DNA from: Elusimicrobiota bacterium
GTDB lineage: Bacteria > Elusimicrobiota > Elusimicrobia > Elusimicrobiales > UBA9959
Direction: 5' to 3'
DNA: 43,632 bases
Assembly (NCBI GenBank): GCA_016209085.1
Contig: JACQWV010000068.1
Location: 1-43,632 of the forward strand
Each line of letters opens with the position of its first letter. Position 1 is the first letter of the stretch. This document shows, in pieces, positions 24,213 through 32,522 of this stretch. Made by a program: the position numbers and the translations under genes. The notes below the pieces were generated by a model that was not told where the DNA came from, searched no databases, and saw only the letters and a list, made by a program, of their open reading frames with translations.

Positions 24213-24503
24213 ATGAAAAAACACGAATTTAAAATAGGCGTTAATATTTTCAAAGAAGGGAAAAACCACGTTGTTTATTCTCCGGCTCTGGATTTATCTT
24301 CCTGCGGCAGAACTGAAGTTAAAGCCAAACGAAATTTTGAAAAGGCTCTTAAATTATTCCTTGAAGAACTGGAAGACATGGGGACATTGGAAGATGTCCT
24401 TTTAGAACTCGGCTGGCGCAGAGCGGATACTCCTAAATACGCATGGATTCCTCCCCATTTATTGAATGCCAAAGTACGCGTCCACCTGCCTAAGAGCGTC
24501 TGA
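24213..24503 (+). CDS. hicB: HicB-like antitoxin
   Basis: 96 residues from MKKHEFKIGV. The partial RNase H-like fold of HicB is recognisable in 'HVVYSPALDLSSCGRT' and 'AKRNFEKALKLFLEELEDMGTLEDVLLELGW'. It neutralises HicA and usually represses the operon. There is no separate C-terminal HTH, so DNA binding is uncertain. The stop overlaps the hicA start by 1 nt (TGATG). The order is antitoxin first. An upstream TTG at 24204 was rejected for spacing. Confidence 0.87.
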   Translation: MKKHEFKIGVNIFKEGKNHVVYSPALDLSSCGRTEVKAKRNFEKALKLFLEELEDMGTLEDVLLELGWRRADTPKYAWIPPHLLNAKVRVHLPKSV

Positions 24504-24739
24504 TGTCTGAAAGACTGATTCCGCAATCTGCTAAAACTCTGGTTAAAATTTTTGAGAAATTCGGCTATGTCGTTTCAAAACGCCGTTCCGGCGACCATAT
24601 TGCCATGCGCAAGGAAGGAGCAATTCGTCCTTTGATTATTCCTGATAAACGCGAAATCCCGGTCTTTATAATTAAAAATAATCTGCGCAGCGCCGGTATT
24701 ACGAGAGAAGAATATCTTGCCGCTCTTAAAGACCTATAA
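24503..24739 (+). CDS. hicA: HicA-like mRNA interferase toxin
   Basis: 78 residues with the dsRBD-like HicA fold. 'LVKIFEKFGYVVSKRRSGDHIAMRKEG' contains the catalytic His (GDH), followed by 'PLIIPDKREIPVFIIKNNLRSAGITREEYLAAL'. It cleaves mRNA when free of HicB. It is translationally coupled to hicB. Both genes appear intact, so the module is probably functional. Confidence 0.9.
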   Translation: MSERLIPQSAKTLVKIFEKFGYVVSKRRSGDHIAMRKEGAIRPLIIPDKREIPVFIIKNNLRSAGITREEYLAALKDL

Positions 24740-24756
24740 TTTTGACCTGTCTATTT

Positions 24757-25809
24757 ATGCCTCTTGACAAAAAAACCGAAGACAGAATAAAGGGGATGCG
24801 CAAGGCTGAATTGCACAGGCATCTGGAAGGATGCGTGCGGGTGCCGACCGTTATAGACATTGCCAAAAAACACAAATTAAAACTTCCCACATTTGACGAA
24901 ATGGAGCTTGAGAAAATATACAAACTGCGCAAACCGATGAATTCGCTTTCAGAAGTTCTGAAAATGTTTGAGATTGCTCAAGCCTCTTTTGCTTCTTATG
25001 AAGCAATAGAGCGCATAACTTATGAAGCGCTTGAACACGCATATGATAAAGAAAACATCAGTCTCCTTGAACTGCGGTTCAGCCCGGATTTTATGCTTAA
25101 AGGCAAAGATTTAGACTGGGAAAAGTCTCTGGATGTCATCGGCTCAACCATAAAGAAATTTGAAAATAATCATTCTTTTTTCTGCGGCATAATAATCATT
25201 GCCTCCCGCTCTTTTGGAATGAATTCTGTCTTAAAAACCATTGATTTCGCGGTAAAAAACAAAAATCTGATTGTCGGTTTTGATTTTGCCGACGACGAAA
25301 AAAATTATCCGTCTGCCTTATATAAAAACGCGGTGAAAAAACTTCACCAGGCAGGCATTCCTCTTACAGTGCATTCAGGAGAAGAAGGACATTTTTCACA
25401 GGTGATTGAAACCATTCAGGAACTTGGGCCGAGACGGATAGGACACGGCGTAAAAATAGCGGATGACAGAACCGGAAAAACGGCTGAACTGGTAAAAAGC
25501 TCCGGCGTGACGATTGAAACTAATCCATGGAGCAATTACCTGACTCACGCCGTGGAGTCTATTGAAACGCATCCCTTGAAAAATTTCATCAATTCAGGGT
25601 TGAAAGTTTCCATAAGCGCGGACGACCCTGAAATACTGGATACGAATCTTAACAAAGAATATTTGCTGGCTGTTGAAAAAACCGGACTTTCTTTTGATGA
25701 CCTCCTCTATACTCTCAGATGCGCTCTGGACGCTTCGTTTCTGCCCCCGGATAAAAAGCAGCAAGCCGCCAGACAAATTGAAACTCAAATTCATTTTTCC
25801 AAAATCTAA
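24757..25809 (+). CDS. add: adenosine deaminase
   Basis: Hydrolyses adenosine to inosine in purine salvage. 350 residues. Zinc and catalytic residues are visible: HxH in 'AELHRHLEGCVR', 'VHSGEEGHF' (metal His and catalytic Glu), 'RIGHGVKI', and 'SADDPEI' in place of the usual STDDP. 'IETNPWSN' matches the (C/N)P.SN loop. Some relatives act on adenine or aminofutalosine, so the exact substrate is not fixed. Start at MPLDKK is uncertain because no good ribosome binding site precedes it. It lies close behind hicA. Confidence 0.88.
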   Translation: MPLDKKTEDRIKGMRKAELHRHLEGCVRVPTVIDIAKKHKLKLPTFDEMELEKIYKLRKPMNSLSEVLKMFEIAQASFASYEAIERITYEALEHAYDKENISLLELRFSPDFMLKGKDLDWEKSLDVIGSTIKKFENNHSFFCGIIIIASRSFGMNSVLKTIDFAVKNKNLIVGFDFADDEKNYPSALYKNAVKKLHQAGIPLTVHSGEEGHFSQVIETIQELGPRRIGHGVKIADDRTGKTAELVKSSGVTIETNPWSNYLTHAVESIETHPLKNFINSGLKVSISADDPEILDTNLNKEYLLAVEKTGLSFDDLLYTLRCALDASFLPPDKKQQAARQIETQIHFSKI

Positions 25810-25848
25810 ATAGAATCCGCCTATCGCATTGTAACATTAGTTTCTGAA

Positions 25849-25901
25849 TGTAGGGGCTTGATTCATCAAGCCCGACGGGTTGGATAAATCCAACCCCTAC
25901 A
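25849..25901. repeat. GTAGGGG-type double-hairpin repeat
   Basis: Bounded by TGTAGGGG / CCCCTACA and built of two adjacent hairpins: GGGCTTGAT-TC-ATCAAGCCC (25854-25873) and GGGTTGGAT-AA-ATCCAACCC (25877-25896). A second member with different stem sequence lies at 31833-31914. Non-coding, downstream of add. Confidence 0.7.
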
Positions 25902-25963
25902 GAGATTATCAATAGTTAATATCACGATGTGTAGACCCACTTAAGCGTAAGTTATGTTCCAAA

Positions 25964-25992
25964 GGTCCCAAAATTTTGTGGGAACTTTTTTT
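25964..25992 (+). terminator. intrinsic terminator downstream of add
   Basis: GGTCCCA-AAATTTTG-TGGGAAC followed by TTTTTTT. The GGTCCCAA arm is also repeated inversely at 26018-26025. The rest of 25810-26106 holds the GTAGGGG repeat and a heptamer array but no gene. Confidence 0.55.
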
Positions 25993-26060
25993 GAAAATTA
26001 AAGGTCTTTTGAACCTATTGGGACCCATTATTATTGTGGTTAAATATAATAAAAGAAGTA

Positions 26061-26088
26061 AGAAATCAGATGTCAGAAATCAGATAAA
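26061..26088. repeat. heptamer array upstream of the caspase-like gene
   Basis: AGAAATC-AGATGTC-AGAAATC-AGATAAA, ending 19 nt before the start codon at 26107 and next to its ribosome binding site (GAGGAG). Confidence 0.6.
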
Positions 26089-26106
26089 ATTTAATGAGGA
26101 GATAAT

Positions 26107-27606
26107 ATGAAAAAAATTTTAGCGGCAATCACTATAATAAGCGCATGCAGCGCTTCGCATGCCATAGACTTTAACGACTTAACCATAAAAAATTCGGAAC
26201 TGAAAGATGCGGCAGAGGCCATTGTCTCTGAACCGGCTGTTTCAGAAAAAAATGCGCCCGCGACTCTTGGTGAACCGGCCGCTCGCAGCGCTCGCGGCAC
26301 CGATTGCGGACAATGCCGCCCTGTTCCGGCAGCTGCAAATGCGGCTCAATCCGTGGACCCGAAGTGGTACGGAAAAGATTCGCGCAAGGCATACATGACC
26401 TTCACGACATACATGCTCTACAAAATTCCCTCCGGCTACACAGGCTCTGTTTACCGCATTCTTTATGATAAGACGCAACTTCAGAAAATTTCAGATTTAG
26501 TCCGCCTTCAACTCCAGCACATGTACGGAGCCTTCACGATGCATCCCCAATTCGTAAATACTCCAGGCATACCTTCAGGCGATTATAAATTCAAATACCT
26601 CTCCGTGGAAGAGTCTCCCGGCCGGTACGCAAAGGTTACTTATTCATACGAAGATTACGCGGTTTTTGCCAGAAGCCTGTTTAACAACGCAGGTTCAAAG
26701 CGCATAGCTTTTGTCCTGCCGAAAGACCCGGCCACTATATACCAGAAAGGTTTTACGTCCGGCTCCAGCACAAACCGCTGCACGGATGCCCACTACAACA
26801 GCGAAGACGATTTCTGGTATTTCTGGAATCCGTACCAGAGAGGCTGTCCCATAAAGGAAGACGACCTGGTGACTGTCCAGAGCGATTTGCAGATGCTTGA
26901 CGTAACGCGTCACACTTACCCAGAATACCAGAAGCTCTACGGGAATAACGGAAACGGCGACGTCCTCCAGATTACCTATCTGGTCGGCGTGGACGAGAAT
27001 TTCAACAGCGGCGACCTGGGCAGGCAGACTTTCCTGAATTCGTTTGAAGGTCTGCAGGCAGGAGGATTTGAAGTGACTCTCAACGAAGCGCGGCACAAGA
27101 GGCTTTCAATGCGGACGCCTGCCAAACGCTCGGTCATTGACATGTATCTGGTCAATCCCAACAATGCTGAATTTGCCAAGCTGGCGGTCAATGGAATGAA
27201 AACCTCCGACATTTTCCTTTATGACGGGCATTCGGGATTAGGCGGACATCTTCACCCGGACCGGTTAGCCTATGACACGGGAGAACAGCTCACTCTCCCT
27301 AAAAACAAGTACCAGATATTCTATTTCAACGGATGTTCAACCTACGCTTATTACAACAGCGCGTATTTCCAAATGAAACGCACTTCTTCTGATCCCGGGG
27401 GGACGAAGAATCTTGACATCATAACAACCGGAATCGGCGCCTCGTTTTCAACCGGTTCCAAAGTTGACGTGACTTTTCTCGCCACCATAGCGACCGGACA
27501 GCGGCCTTCATGGCAGACGATTCTTGACAGAATCAACGCCGCAGAGGGGAGTTACACCGCTCTTACGCACGTGAACGGCGACGAGGACAATCCCAAAACT
27601 CAGTAA
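26107..27606 (+). CDS. exported putative clan CD (caspase-like) cysteine peptidase
   Basis: 499 residues with a signal peptide (MKKILAAITIISACSASHA). The C-terminal third shows a candidate His-Cys dyad in the caspase/gingipain pattern: 'DIFLYDGHSGLGGH' (H375) and, 35 residues later, 'YQIFYFNGCSTYAYY' (C410), each after a hydrophobic strand as the clan CD fold requires. The middle is a large tyrosine-rich domain I do not recognise. Residues 57-75 come from an in-frame palindromic repeat (26276-26330) in the linker after the signal. It is followed 33 nt later by an exported ClpP-fold protease, so they are probably one operon. The peptidase assignment rests on motif spacing only. Confidence 0.72.
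   Translation: MKKILAAITIISACSASHAIDFNDLTIKNSELKDAAEAIVSEPAVSEKNAPATLGEPAARSARGTDCGQCRPVPAAANAAQSVDPKWYGKDSRKAYMTFTTYMLYKIPSGYTGSVYRILYDKTQLQKISDLVRLQLQHMYGAFTMHPQFVNTPGIPSGDYKFKYLSVEESPGRYAKVTYSYEDYAVFARSLFNNAGSKRIAFVLPKDPATIYQKGFTSGSSTNRCTDAHYNSEDDFWYFWNPYQRGCPIKEDDLVTVQSDLQMLDVTRHTYPEYQKLYGNNGNGDVLQITYLVGVDENFNSGDLGRQTFLNSFEGLQAGGFEVTLNEARHKRLSMRTPAKRSVIDMYLVNPNNAEFAKLAVNGMKTSDIFLYDGHSGLGGHLHPDRLAYDTGEQLTLPKNKYQIFYFNGCSTYAYYNSAYFQMKRTSSDPGGTKNLDIITTGIGASFSTGSKVDVTFLATIATGQRPSWQTILDRINAAEGSYTALTHVNGDEDNPKTQ
26276..26330. mobile_element. in-frame palindromic element, family B copy 1
   Basis: 55 bp, 53 of 55 identical to 33658-33712. It contains GCCGC...GCGGC and CGGC...ATTG-CGGA-CAAT...GCCG stems. 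It is read on its plus strand here as AARSARGTDCGQCRPVP. Confidence 0.8.
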
Positions 27607-27639
27607 TATAAATACATTTTATACGCGGAGATTTTTTAT

Positions 27640-29025
27640 ATGAAAATCTTTATCCTTTCCATGACGCTGTGTCTGTCCGGGACCGCGGCTTTTGCCCAGG
27701 AACAGGCCAAACAAACCGAACCTGCAAAGCCCGCTACAAAAGCACAACAGCTGAACAATGAAAAAGAAGAACTAAAAGCCGAGTATGAACTGATTCTGCA
27801 GAAACAGAAAAACAAACTGGCTGAACTTGAGATTGAACTGAACCGCCTGGGCGCGGAAAACAAGCTCTCGACAGAAAAACAGCAGGCAGAACTGCGCCAG
27901 ATTAAAGCCGAAATTGAAAAATTCTCCACCCAGAACAAACTGGCCGAGGAAAAACTGAAGGTCATGACAGCGGCGCAGAACGAAGAGCTTGCAAAGATAA
28001 GCATTGAAAACAGGCTGGCTGCTGAAATAAACAGAAAGGCTTTGCTGGAAATAAGCAAACAGATAGAAAAACTGAAACTTGAGAACGAACTTAAGATGGA
28101 AAAGAACAAGCAAGAAGACTTGGCACTAGCAAGAGAAAAAGCCGAGATGGATATTGAACTGAAAAGAATGGAACTAAAGGAACGCAGGCTGAAGTATGAA
28201 AAGGCGGAACTGGACGCCAGAATGGACAAACTCAACAGCGACCTTGTTTTACGCACAAAGAAAGAGGAATGGAAAAAAGAATCCAACACGGAACCCTTCT
28301 ATCTGGACAAGCCGTTTCAGAGCGGCCAGCTTGTCATAAGCGACCGCCGCGTTTCCCTCAACGGGCCGATTTTAAGGGAAACAGCGGATTATGTGACCGA
28401 GCGGATTCACTATTTCAACAACATCAGCACTGCCCCGATTTTCATGGTGATAGATTATTCTCCGGGCGGCTCCGTAATGTCGGGCTACCGCATAGTGAAA
28501 GCCATGCAGGCGAGCAAAGCGCCGGTGCACGTGGTAGTGAAATCCTTTGCAGCGAGCATGGCTGCGATAATAACCACTCTTGCGGACAAATCTTACGTGT
28601 ATCCCAATGCCGTTCTTCTGCATCACCAGATGTCAACCATAAACTGGGGCAACATGACGCAGATGAAAGAACAGCTGGAACTTGCGCGCGAATGGGAACG
28701 AAGACTCATGGACCCGGTCTCAAAAAAACTGGGGATGGACAAAGAAAGTTTCCGCAAAAAGATGTACGAAAAAAACTCTGACGGGGACTGGGAAGAATTC
28801 GGGGACAAGGCTGTGGATTACAAATGGGCTACGACGGTGGTGGACAGGATAGAAGAAACCGGCTTTGTAAAAAATCCCGATTACGACAATCCATATCCCT
28901 CCAAACCCTTAAGGCTTGATCTGGAGGAAAAGCTCAATGAAAAAGGCGAGAGATACGCAGTTTTGCCGCGGCTGGAGCCTTTTGATTTTTATTTTATTTA
29001 CAACCCGGACAAGTACTACAAATAG
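27640..29025 (+). CDS. exported coiled-coil protein with a ClpP/SppA-fold serine peptidase domain
   Basis: 461 residues: a signal peptide (MKIFILSMTLCLSGTAAFA|QE), a long charged coiled coil (about 35-215, heptad-like Glu/Lys/Leu), then a ClpP-type domain. In that domain 'MVIDYSPGGSVMSG' is the oxyanion region, 'VVVKSFAASMAAIITTLA' has the nucleophile (S306) and 'NAVLLHHQMS' has the His (328/329). ClpP is normally cytosolic and fed by an ATPase. Here the protein is exported with its own coiled coil, so it must work without ATP, more like SppA or membrane ClpP-like proteases. It follows the caspase-like gene with GGAG before its ATG. Confidence 0.87.
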   Translation: MKIFILSMTLCLSGTAAFAQEQAKQTEPAKPATKAQQLNNEKEELKAEYELILQKQKNKLAELEIELNRLGAENKLSTEKQQAELRQIKAEIEKFSTQNKLAEEKLKVMTAAQNEELAKISIENRLAAEINRKALLEISKQIEKLKLENELKMEKNKQEDLALAREKAEMDIELKRMELKERRLKYEKAELDARMDKLNSDLVLRTKKEEWKKESNTEPFYLDKPFQSGQLVISDRRVSLNGPILRETADYVTERIHYFNNISTAPIFMVIDYSPGGSVMSGYRIVKAMQASKAPVHVVVKSFAASMAAIITTLADKSYVYPNAVLLHHQMSTINWGNMTQMKEQLELAREWERRLMDPVSKKLGMDKESFRKKMYEKNSDGDWEEFGDKAVDYKWATTVVDRIEETGFVKNPDYDNPYPSKPLRLDLEEKLNEKGERYAVLPRLEPFDFYFIYNPDKYYK

Positions 29026-31140
29026 TTACTTGCTGATTCCTTCAAGATTGAATATAAAGGCGTATTCAAAGGCAATGAGTTTCAGAGATTCAAATCTTCC
29101 CGTTTTTCCCGAATGCCCCACTTCCATGTCCGTCTTAAGAATTATTTTGTTATCGCCGGTTTTTAAATCGCGCAATTTAGCCGTCCATTTCGCAGGCTCC
29201 CAGTACTGGACCTGCGAATCATGCAGACCCGCAGTAATCAGCATGTTCGGATAAGCCTTTTTTTCCACGTTGTCGTAAGGCGAATATGAAAGCATGTATT
29301 CGTAGTCGTCTTTTTTATTCGGGTCCCCCCATTCGTCGTATTCCGAGGTGGTAAGCGGAATGTCGGGGTCAAGCATGGTGTTCACGACGTCAACGAAGGG
29401 CACTTCCGCTATTATGCCGTTGTAGAGTTGGGGCGCCAGATTGGAGACTGCTCCCATTAAAAGCCCGCCTGCCGAACCGCCCTCGGCGTAAACATGACCG
29501 GACAGAGCGTATTTCTTGTCTACCAGAAATTTTGTGGCATCTATAAAATCGTAAAAAGTGTTTTTCTTCTGTTTTTGCCTCCCGTCTTCATACCACTGCC
29601 TTCCCAGTTCGGAGCCGCCTCTTATGTGCGGTATGGCGCAGACGAACCCCCTGTCCAGAAGGGAAAGCCGGACCGAACTGAAATAAGGATCCGAGCTTGC
29701 GCCGTAAGAGCCGTAGGAAGTTATGTGCATGCGCATGGGAGAGCCGTCTTTTCTGAATTCTTTTCTGTACACTATTGAAACGGGTATTTTTTTGCCGTCC
29801 CGCGCAGGAGACCAGAGCCGCTCCGAGACATAGTTGTCGGGATTAAAATCTCCGAGCACTTCCTGTCTTTTGACGAGATTTTTCTCTTTTGTTTTCATGT
29901 TGTAATCATAAACGCTGTCCGGCGTGGTCAAAGATTCATAATTGAACCTGAGCCAGTCGGTTTCATATTCCTCGTTAGTTCCCGCATAGACGAGATAGGC
30001 CGGGTCGCGGAACTCAAGATAATGTTCTTCTTCTGTTTTCCTGTTTATCACCCTTATCATCTGGAGGCCGTCTTTTCTCTCTGAAACGACAAGCCAGTCT
30101 CTGAACGCGTCAACGTCTTCTATCAGCACGTCGTCTCTGTGCGCGATGTAATCCTTCCAGACGGCTTTGCCGGTTTTGTCTTCCTCAGCGACTGAAATCT
30201 TGAAGTTTTTGGCGTTCTCATTGTTCATCACGTAAAAAACGTCTCCGCCGTGTTCAAGGTAATATTCAAGCCCGTGCTGTCTGGGATGGAATATTTTAAA
30301 CCCGGATTCCGGCTCGTCCGCTTTTAAATACCTGTATTCGGTGGTCAGCGTGGAATTTACGGGCATTAAAATGTATTTGTTCGTCCTTGTCTTTGCAAGG
30401 CTCACGCTGAAAGTGTCGTCTTTTTCAAAATACATTTCCTCGTGTTTTTCAGAACCTAATACATACTTGTAAATTTTTTCCCAGCGCAGGGTTTCGGGAT
30501 GCTGTTTCGTGTAAAAAACCGTTTTATTGTCGTTCGCCCAGACCATATTGCCGGCGACGTCCGGTATTTTTTCGTCAAGAATTTTTCCCGATTCAAGATC
30601 CTTGAAATAAATCGTGTAAAACCTCCTGCCGACCGCGTCAACCGCAAAAGCAATCACCTTGTGGTCCGGGCTGGCGACAGGCAACCTGGCATGATAAAAG
30701 GCATGGCCTTTTGCCATCTCATTTACATTCAGCAAAATTTCTTCTTTTGCCTCAAGGCTTCCTTTTTTCCTGCAGTAGATGGGATATTCCCCGCCGGTCT
30801 CGTACCGCGCGTAGTAATAATAAGGACCGTCTTTAAACGGGGGGGTGGAATCGTCTTCTTTTATCCTGGATTTTATTTCCTTGAAAAGTTCATCCTGAAA
30901 TTTTTCCGTGTGTTTCATTACGGCTTCAGTGTAAGCGTTTTCATCCTTGAGATATTGAATCGCCTCGGGATTTTCGCGTTCCTTGAGCCAGTAGTAATCG
31001 TCAATTCTGACATGGCCGTGTTTTTCAAGTTTATGCGGTTTTTTCATGACTTTCGGAGGCTGGGCCCCGAAGGCCGACGCTGTTGCGGACACAGCGCCCG
31101 CGACAAGAAACAAAAGAACGAATTCATTTATATCAGTCAT
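29026..31140 (-). CDS. ptrB: oligopeptidase B-like prolyl oligopeptidase (S9A)
   Basis: 704 residues. The N-terminal beta-propeller opens with 'HVRIDDYYWLKERENPEAIQYLKDEN', a typical start of the mature domain. The alpha/beta hydrolase follows with the nucleophile in 'YAEGGSAGGLLMG', Asp near 'ITAGLHDSQVQYWEPAKW' and His in 'EVGHSGKTGRF'. It cleaves short peptides after basic residues. A signal peptide (MTDINEFVLLFLVAGAVSATASA) suggests a periplasmic location. The frame continues upstream to 31371, but that part is antisense to pncC and its repeat insert, so I start at 31140. Convergent with the ClpP-like gene. Confidence 0.94.
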   Translation of the reverse strand: MTDINEFVLLFLVAGAVSATASAFGAQPPKVMKKPHKLEKHGHVRIDDYYWLKERENPEAIQYLKDENAYTEAVMKHTEKFQDELFKEIKSRIKEDDSTPPFKDGPYYYYARYETGGEYPIYCRKKGSLEAKEEILLNVNEMAKGHAFYHARLPVASPDHKVIAFAVDAVGRRFYTIYFKDLESGKILDEKIPDVAGNMVWANDNKTVFYTKQHPETLRWEKIYKYVLGSEKHEEMYFEKDDTFSVSLAKTRTNKYILMPVNSTLTTEYRYLKADEPESGFKIFHPRQHGLEYYLEHGGDVFYVMNNENAKNFKISVAEEDKTGKAVWKDYIAHRDDVLIEDVDAFRDWLVVSERKDGLQMIRVINRKTEEEHYLEFRDPAYLVYAGTNEEYETDWLRFNYESLTTPDSVYDYNMKTKEKNLVKRQEVLGDFNPDNYVSERLWSPARDGKKIPVSIVYRKEFRKDGSPMRMHITSYGSYGASSDPYFSSVRLSLLDRGFVCAIPHIRGGSELGRQWYEDGRQKQKKNTFYDFIDATKFLVDKKYALSGHVYAEGGSAGGLLMGAVSNLAPQLYNGIIAEVPFVDVVNTMLDPDIPLTTSEYDEWGDPNKKDDYEYMLSYSPYDNVEKKAYPNMLITAGLHDSQVQYWEPAKWTAKLRDLKTGDNKIILKTDMEVGHSGKTGRFESLKLIAFEYAFIFNLEGISK

Positions 31141-31249
31141 AGGATTTATTATATTGCTTACCCCTGTTTGTGTCAACGCGATGCCGGATATATTTTTAAA
31201 TTTTATTTTCATTTCAGAATATATATATAATACCTTAAATTTAAATTTT

Positions 31250-31765
31250 ATGACAAAAGCAGTTGCGGCAGGCAAACTTTCGGAACAGCCCCTCAGGGGC
31301 CACAGGTGTCGGAGGCTATGCCGACGACTTAAAATCCGGAACGCGACTCTGGCAACGGCCGAATCCTGCACCGGCGGACTTCTCTCTCATCTCATAACTC
31401 AGGTTCCGGGGAGTTCCGATTATTTCAAAGGCGGAATTACGGCTTACTCAAACGGGTTAAAGACAGGAATTCTCGGAGTGAGGAAGAAAACCCTGCAAAA
31501 ATACGGCGCGGTTTCAAAGCAGTGCGCGATAGAGATGGCCCGGGGAGCCAGGAAACTTTTTGCAGCGGATTATTCAATTTCCGTTACAGGCATTGCCGGC
31601 CCCTCAGGAGGAACAGATAAAAAGCCGGTCGGACTTGTCTATTTTGCTGTTGCAGGGCCGGACGGCGCGGCATGTTTTAAAAAGATTTTCAGGGGAAGCC
31701 GCTCAACAATCAAACGCCTCAGCGCTGATTTTGCTTTGGACATGCTGATAAAAAAGATAGAATAG
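31250..31765 (+). CDS. pncC: nicotinamide-nucleotide amidase (CinA C-terminal domain)
   Basis: 171 residues. 'ATLATAESCTGGLLSHLIT', 'GSSDYFKGGITAYSNGLK' and 'SISVTGIAGPSGGTDKKPVGLVYFAV' are diagnostic of the stand-alone PncC/CinA-C domain, which deamidates NMN in pyridine nucleotide recycling. Between the start and the ATAESCTGG strand is an 17-residue stretch (SEQPLRGHRCRRLCRRL) encoded by an in-frame palindromic element. The promoter-facing side is divergent from ptrB with only about 110 bp between, all AT-rich. No strong ribosome binding site is seen. Confidence 0.92.
   Translation: MTKAVAAGKLSEQPLRGHRCRRLCRRLKIRNATLATAESCTGGLLSHLITQVPGSSDYFKGGITAYSNGLKTGILGVRKKTLQKYGAVSKQCAIEMARGARKLFAADYSISVTGIAGPSGGTDKKPVGLVYFAVAGPDGAACFKKIFRGSRSTIKRLSADFALDMLIKKIE
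31277..31328. mobile_element. in-frame palindromic element, family A copy 2 (in pncC)
   Basis: 52 bp with the same CTTTCGGAACAGCC start and CCACAGGTGTCGG...GACGAC end as 18968-19070, but a shorter centre (GCCCC TCA GGGGC). It is read on the strand opposite to the one ppdK uses. Confidence 0.75.
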
Positions 31766-31799
31766 TCTCAAGTTACAAGTCTCAGGTCTCAAGTTTACA
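31765..31799. repeat. heptamer array after pncC
   Basis: GTCTCAA-GTTACAA-GTCTCAG-GTCTCAA-GTTTACA, beginning at the last base of the pncC stop codon. Confidence 0.65.
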
Positions 31800-31832
31800 T
31801 AACCGTAATAGTTTCTTTAAAATTAGTTGTTA

Positions 31833-31914
31833 TTTGTAGGGGTCGCATTTATGCGACCCGATAATGCGGGTTTGATAAATCCCTGCCTGACTGCAGGCAG
31901 GAAACCCCTACAAA
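31833..31914. repeat. GTAGGGG-type double hairpin with a nested 20-bp palindrome
   Basis: Bounded by TTTGTAGGGG / CCCCTACAAA. The first hairpin is GGGTCGCAT-TT-ATGCGACCC (31840-31859). The second, GGGTTTGAT-AA-ATC...AAACCC, is interrupted exactly between ATC and AAACCC by CCTGCCTG-ACTG-CAGGCAGG (31882-31901), itself a perfect hairpin. Confidence 0.75.
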
Positions 31915-31970
31915 TAAAATCGGTTTTTAGTCTGACTAAACTGTTACACATAATCATTCTGGAGACATAA

Positions 31971-32522
31971 ATGAAAAAAGTTTTAAACTTAACCATCTGC
32001 AGTATATTAATCGCCGCGGTTTACGGTTGCAATAAAAAAGACAAATCAGGAGAACAAACTAACCAGACGCAGACCGCACAACAGGAATCCGGCAAAACTT
32101 CATACGTAAAAAAGGCCACGCATTTTACTCTCCCGGACAGAACCGGCGGCATAATAGATCTTGCCGACTATGCGGGGAAACCGGTCATGGTCGTATTTTT
32201 TGCGGAGTACTGTCCTTTTTGCAGGCAGGCGGCTCCGTTTATTGAAAAGATGCACAAAACCTATAAAGACAAATCTTTTCAGACGATAGGAATAGCGATT
32301 GAAGACGAAAAAGAACCTGCCGAAGCTTTTGCAAATTATTATAAACTGACCTTTCCAATAGCGTACAAAGGGGGGGAGACCTCAGCCAGATACGGAGCCA
32401 GGGGAGTTCCTTACCTATTTGTCCTTAACAAAAGCCATGAAATAGTCAACATGTGGGCAGGATACCACAACTCGTTTGAACCCGCCATAATAAAAACCAT
32501 TGAAGAAGCGATAAAAGGTTAA
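31971..32522 (+). CDS. TlpA/ResA-like thioredoxin-fold lipoprotein
   Basis: 183 residues. A lipoprotein signal with lipobox 'AAVYGC' is followed by a Gln/Lys-rich linker. The redoxin domain follows with 'FTLPDRTGGIIDLADYAGKP', active-site CPFC in 'FFAEYCPFCRQAAPF' and the cis-Pro loop 'ARGVPYLFVLNK'. It is likely a membrane-anchored periplasmic thiol reductant or oxidant. It has GGAGA at 6 nt. Its stop overlaps the stop of the convergent M23 gene by 4 nt. Confidence 0.92.
   Translation: MKKVLNLTICSILIAAVYGCNKKDKSGEQTNQTQTAQQESGKTSYVKKATHFTLPDRTGGIIDLADYAGKPVMVVFFAEYCPFCRQAAPFIEKMHKTYKDKSFQTIGIAIEDEKEPAEAFANYYKLTFPIAYKGGETSARYGARGVPYLFVLNKSHEIVNMWAGYHNSFEPAIIKTIEEAIKG

Noticed and set aside
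31141-31371. N-terminal extension of oligopeptidase B
   Set aside because: It is antisense to pncC and its palindromic insert; a proper signal peptide starts at 31140.
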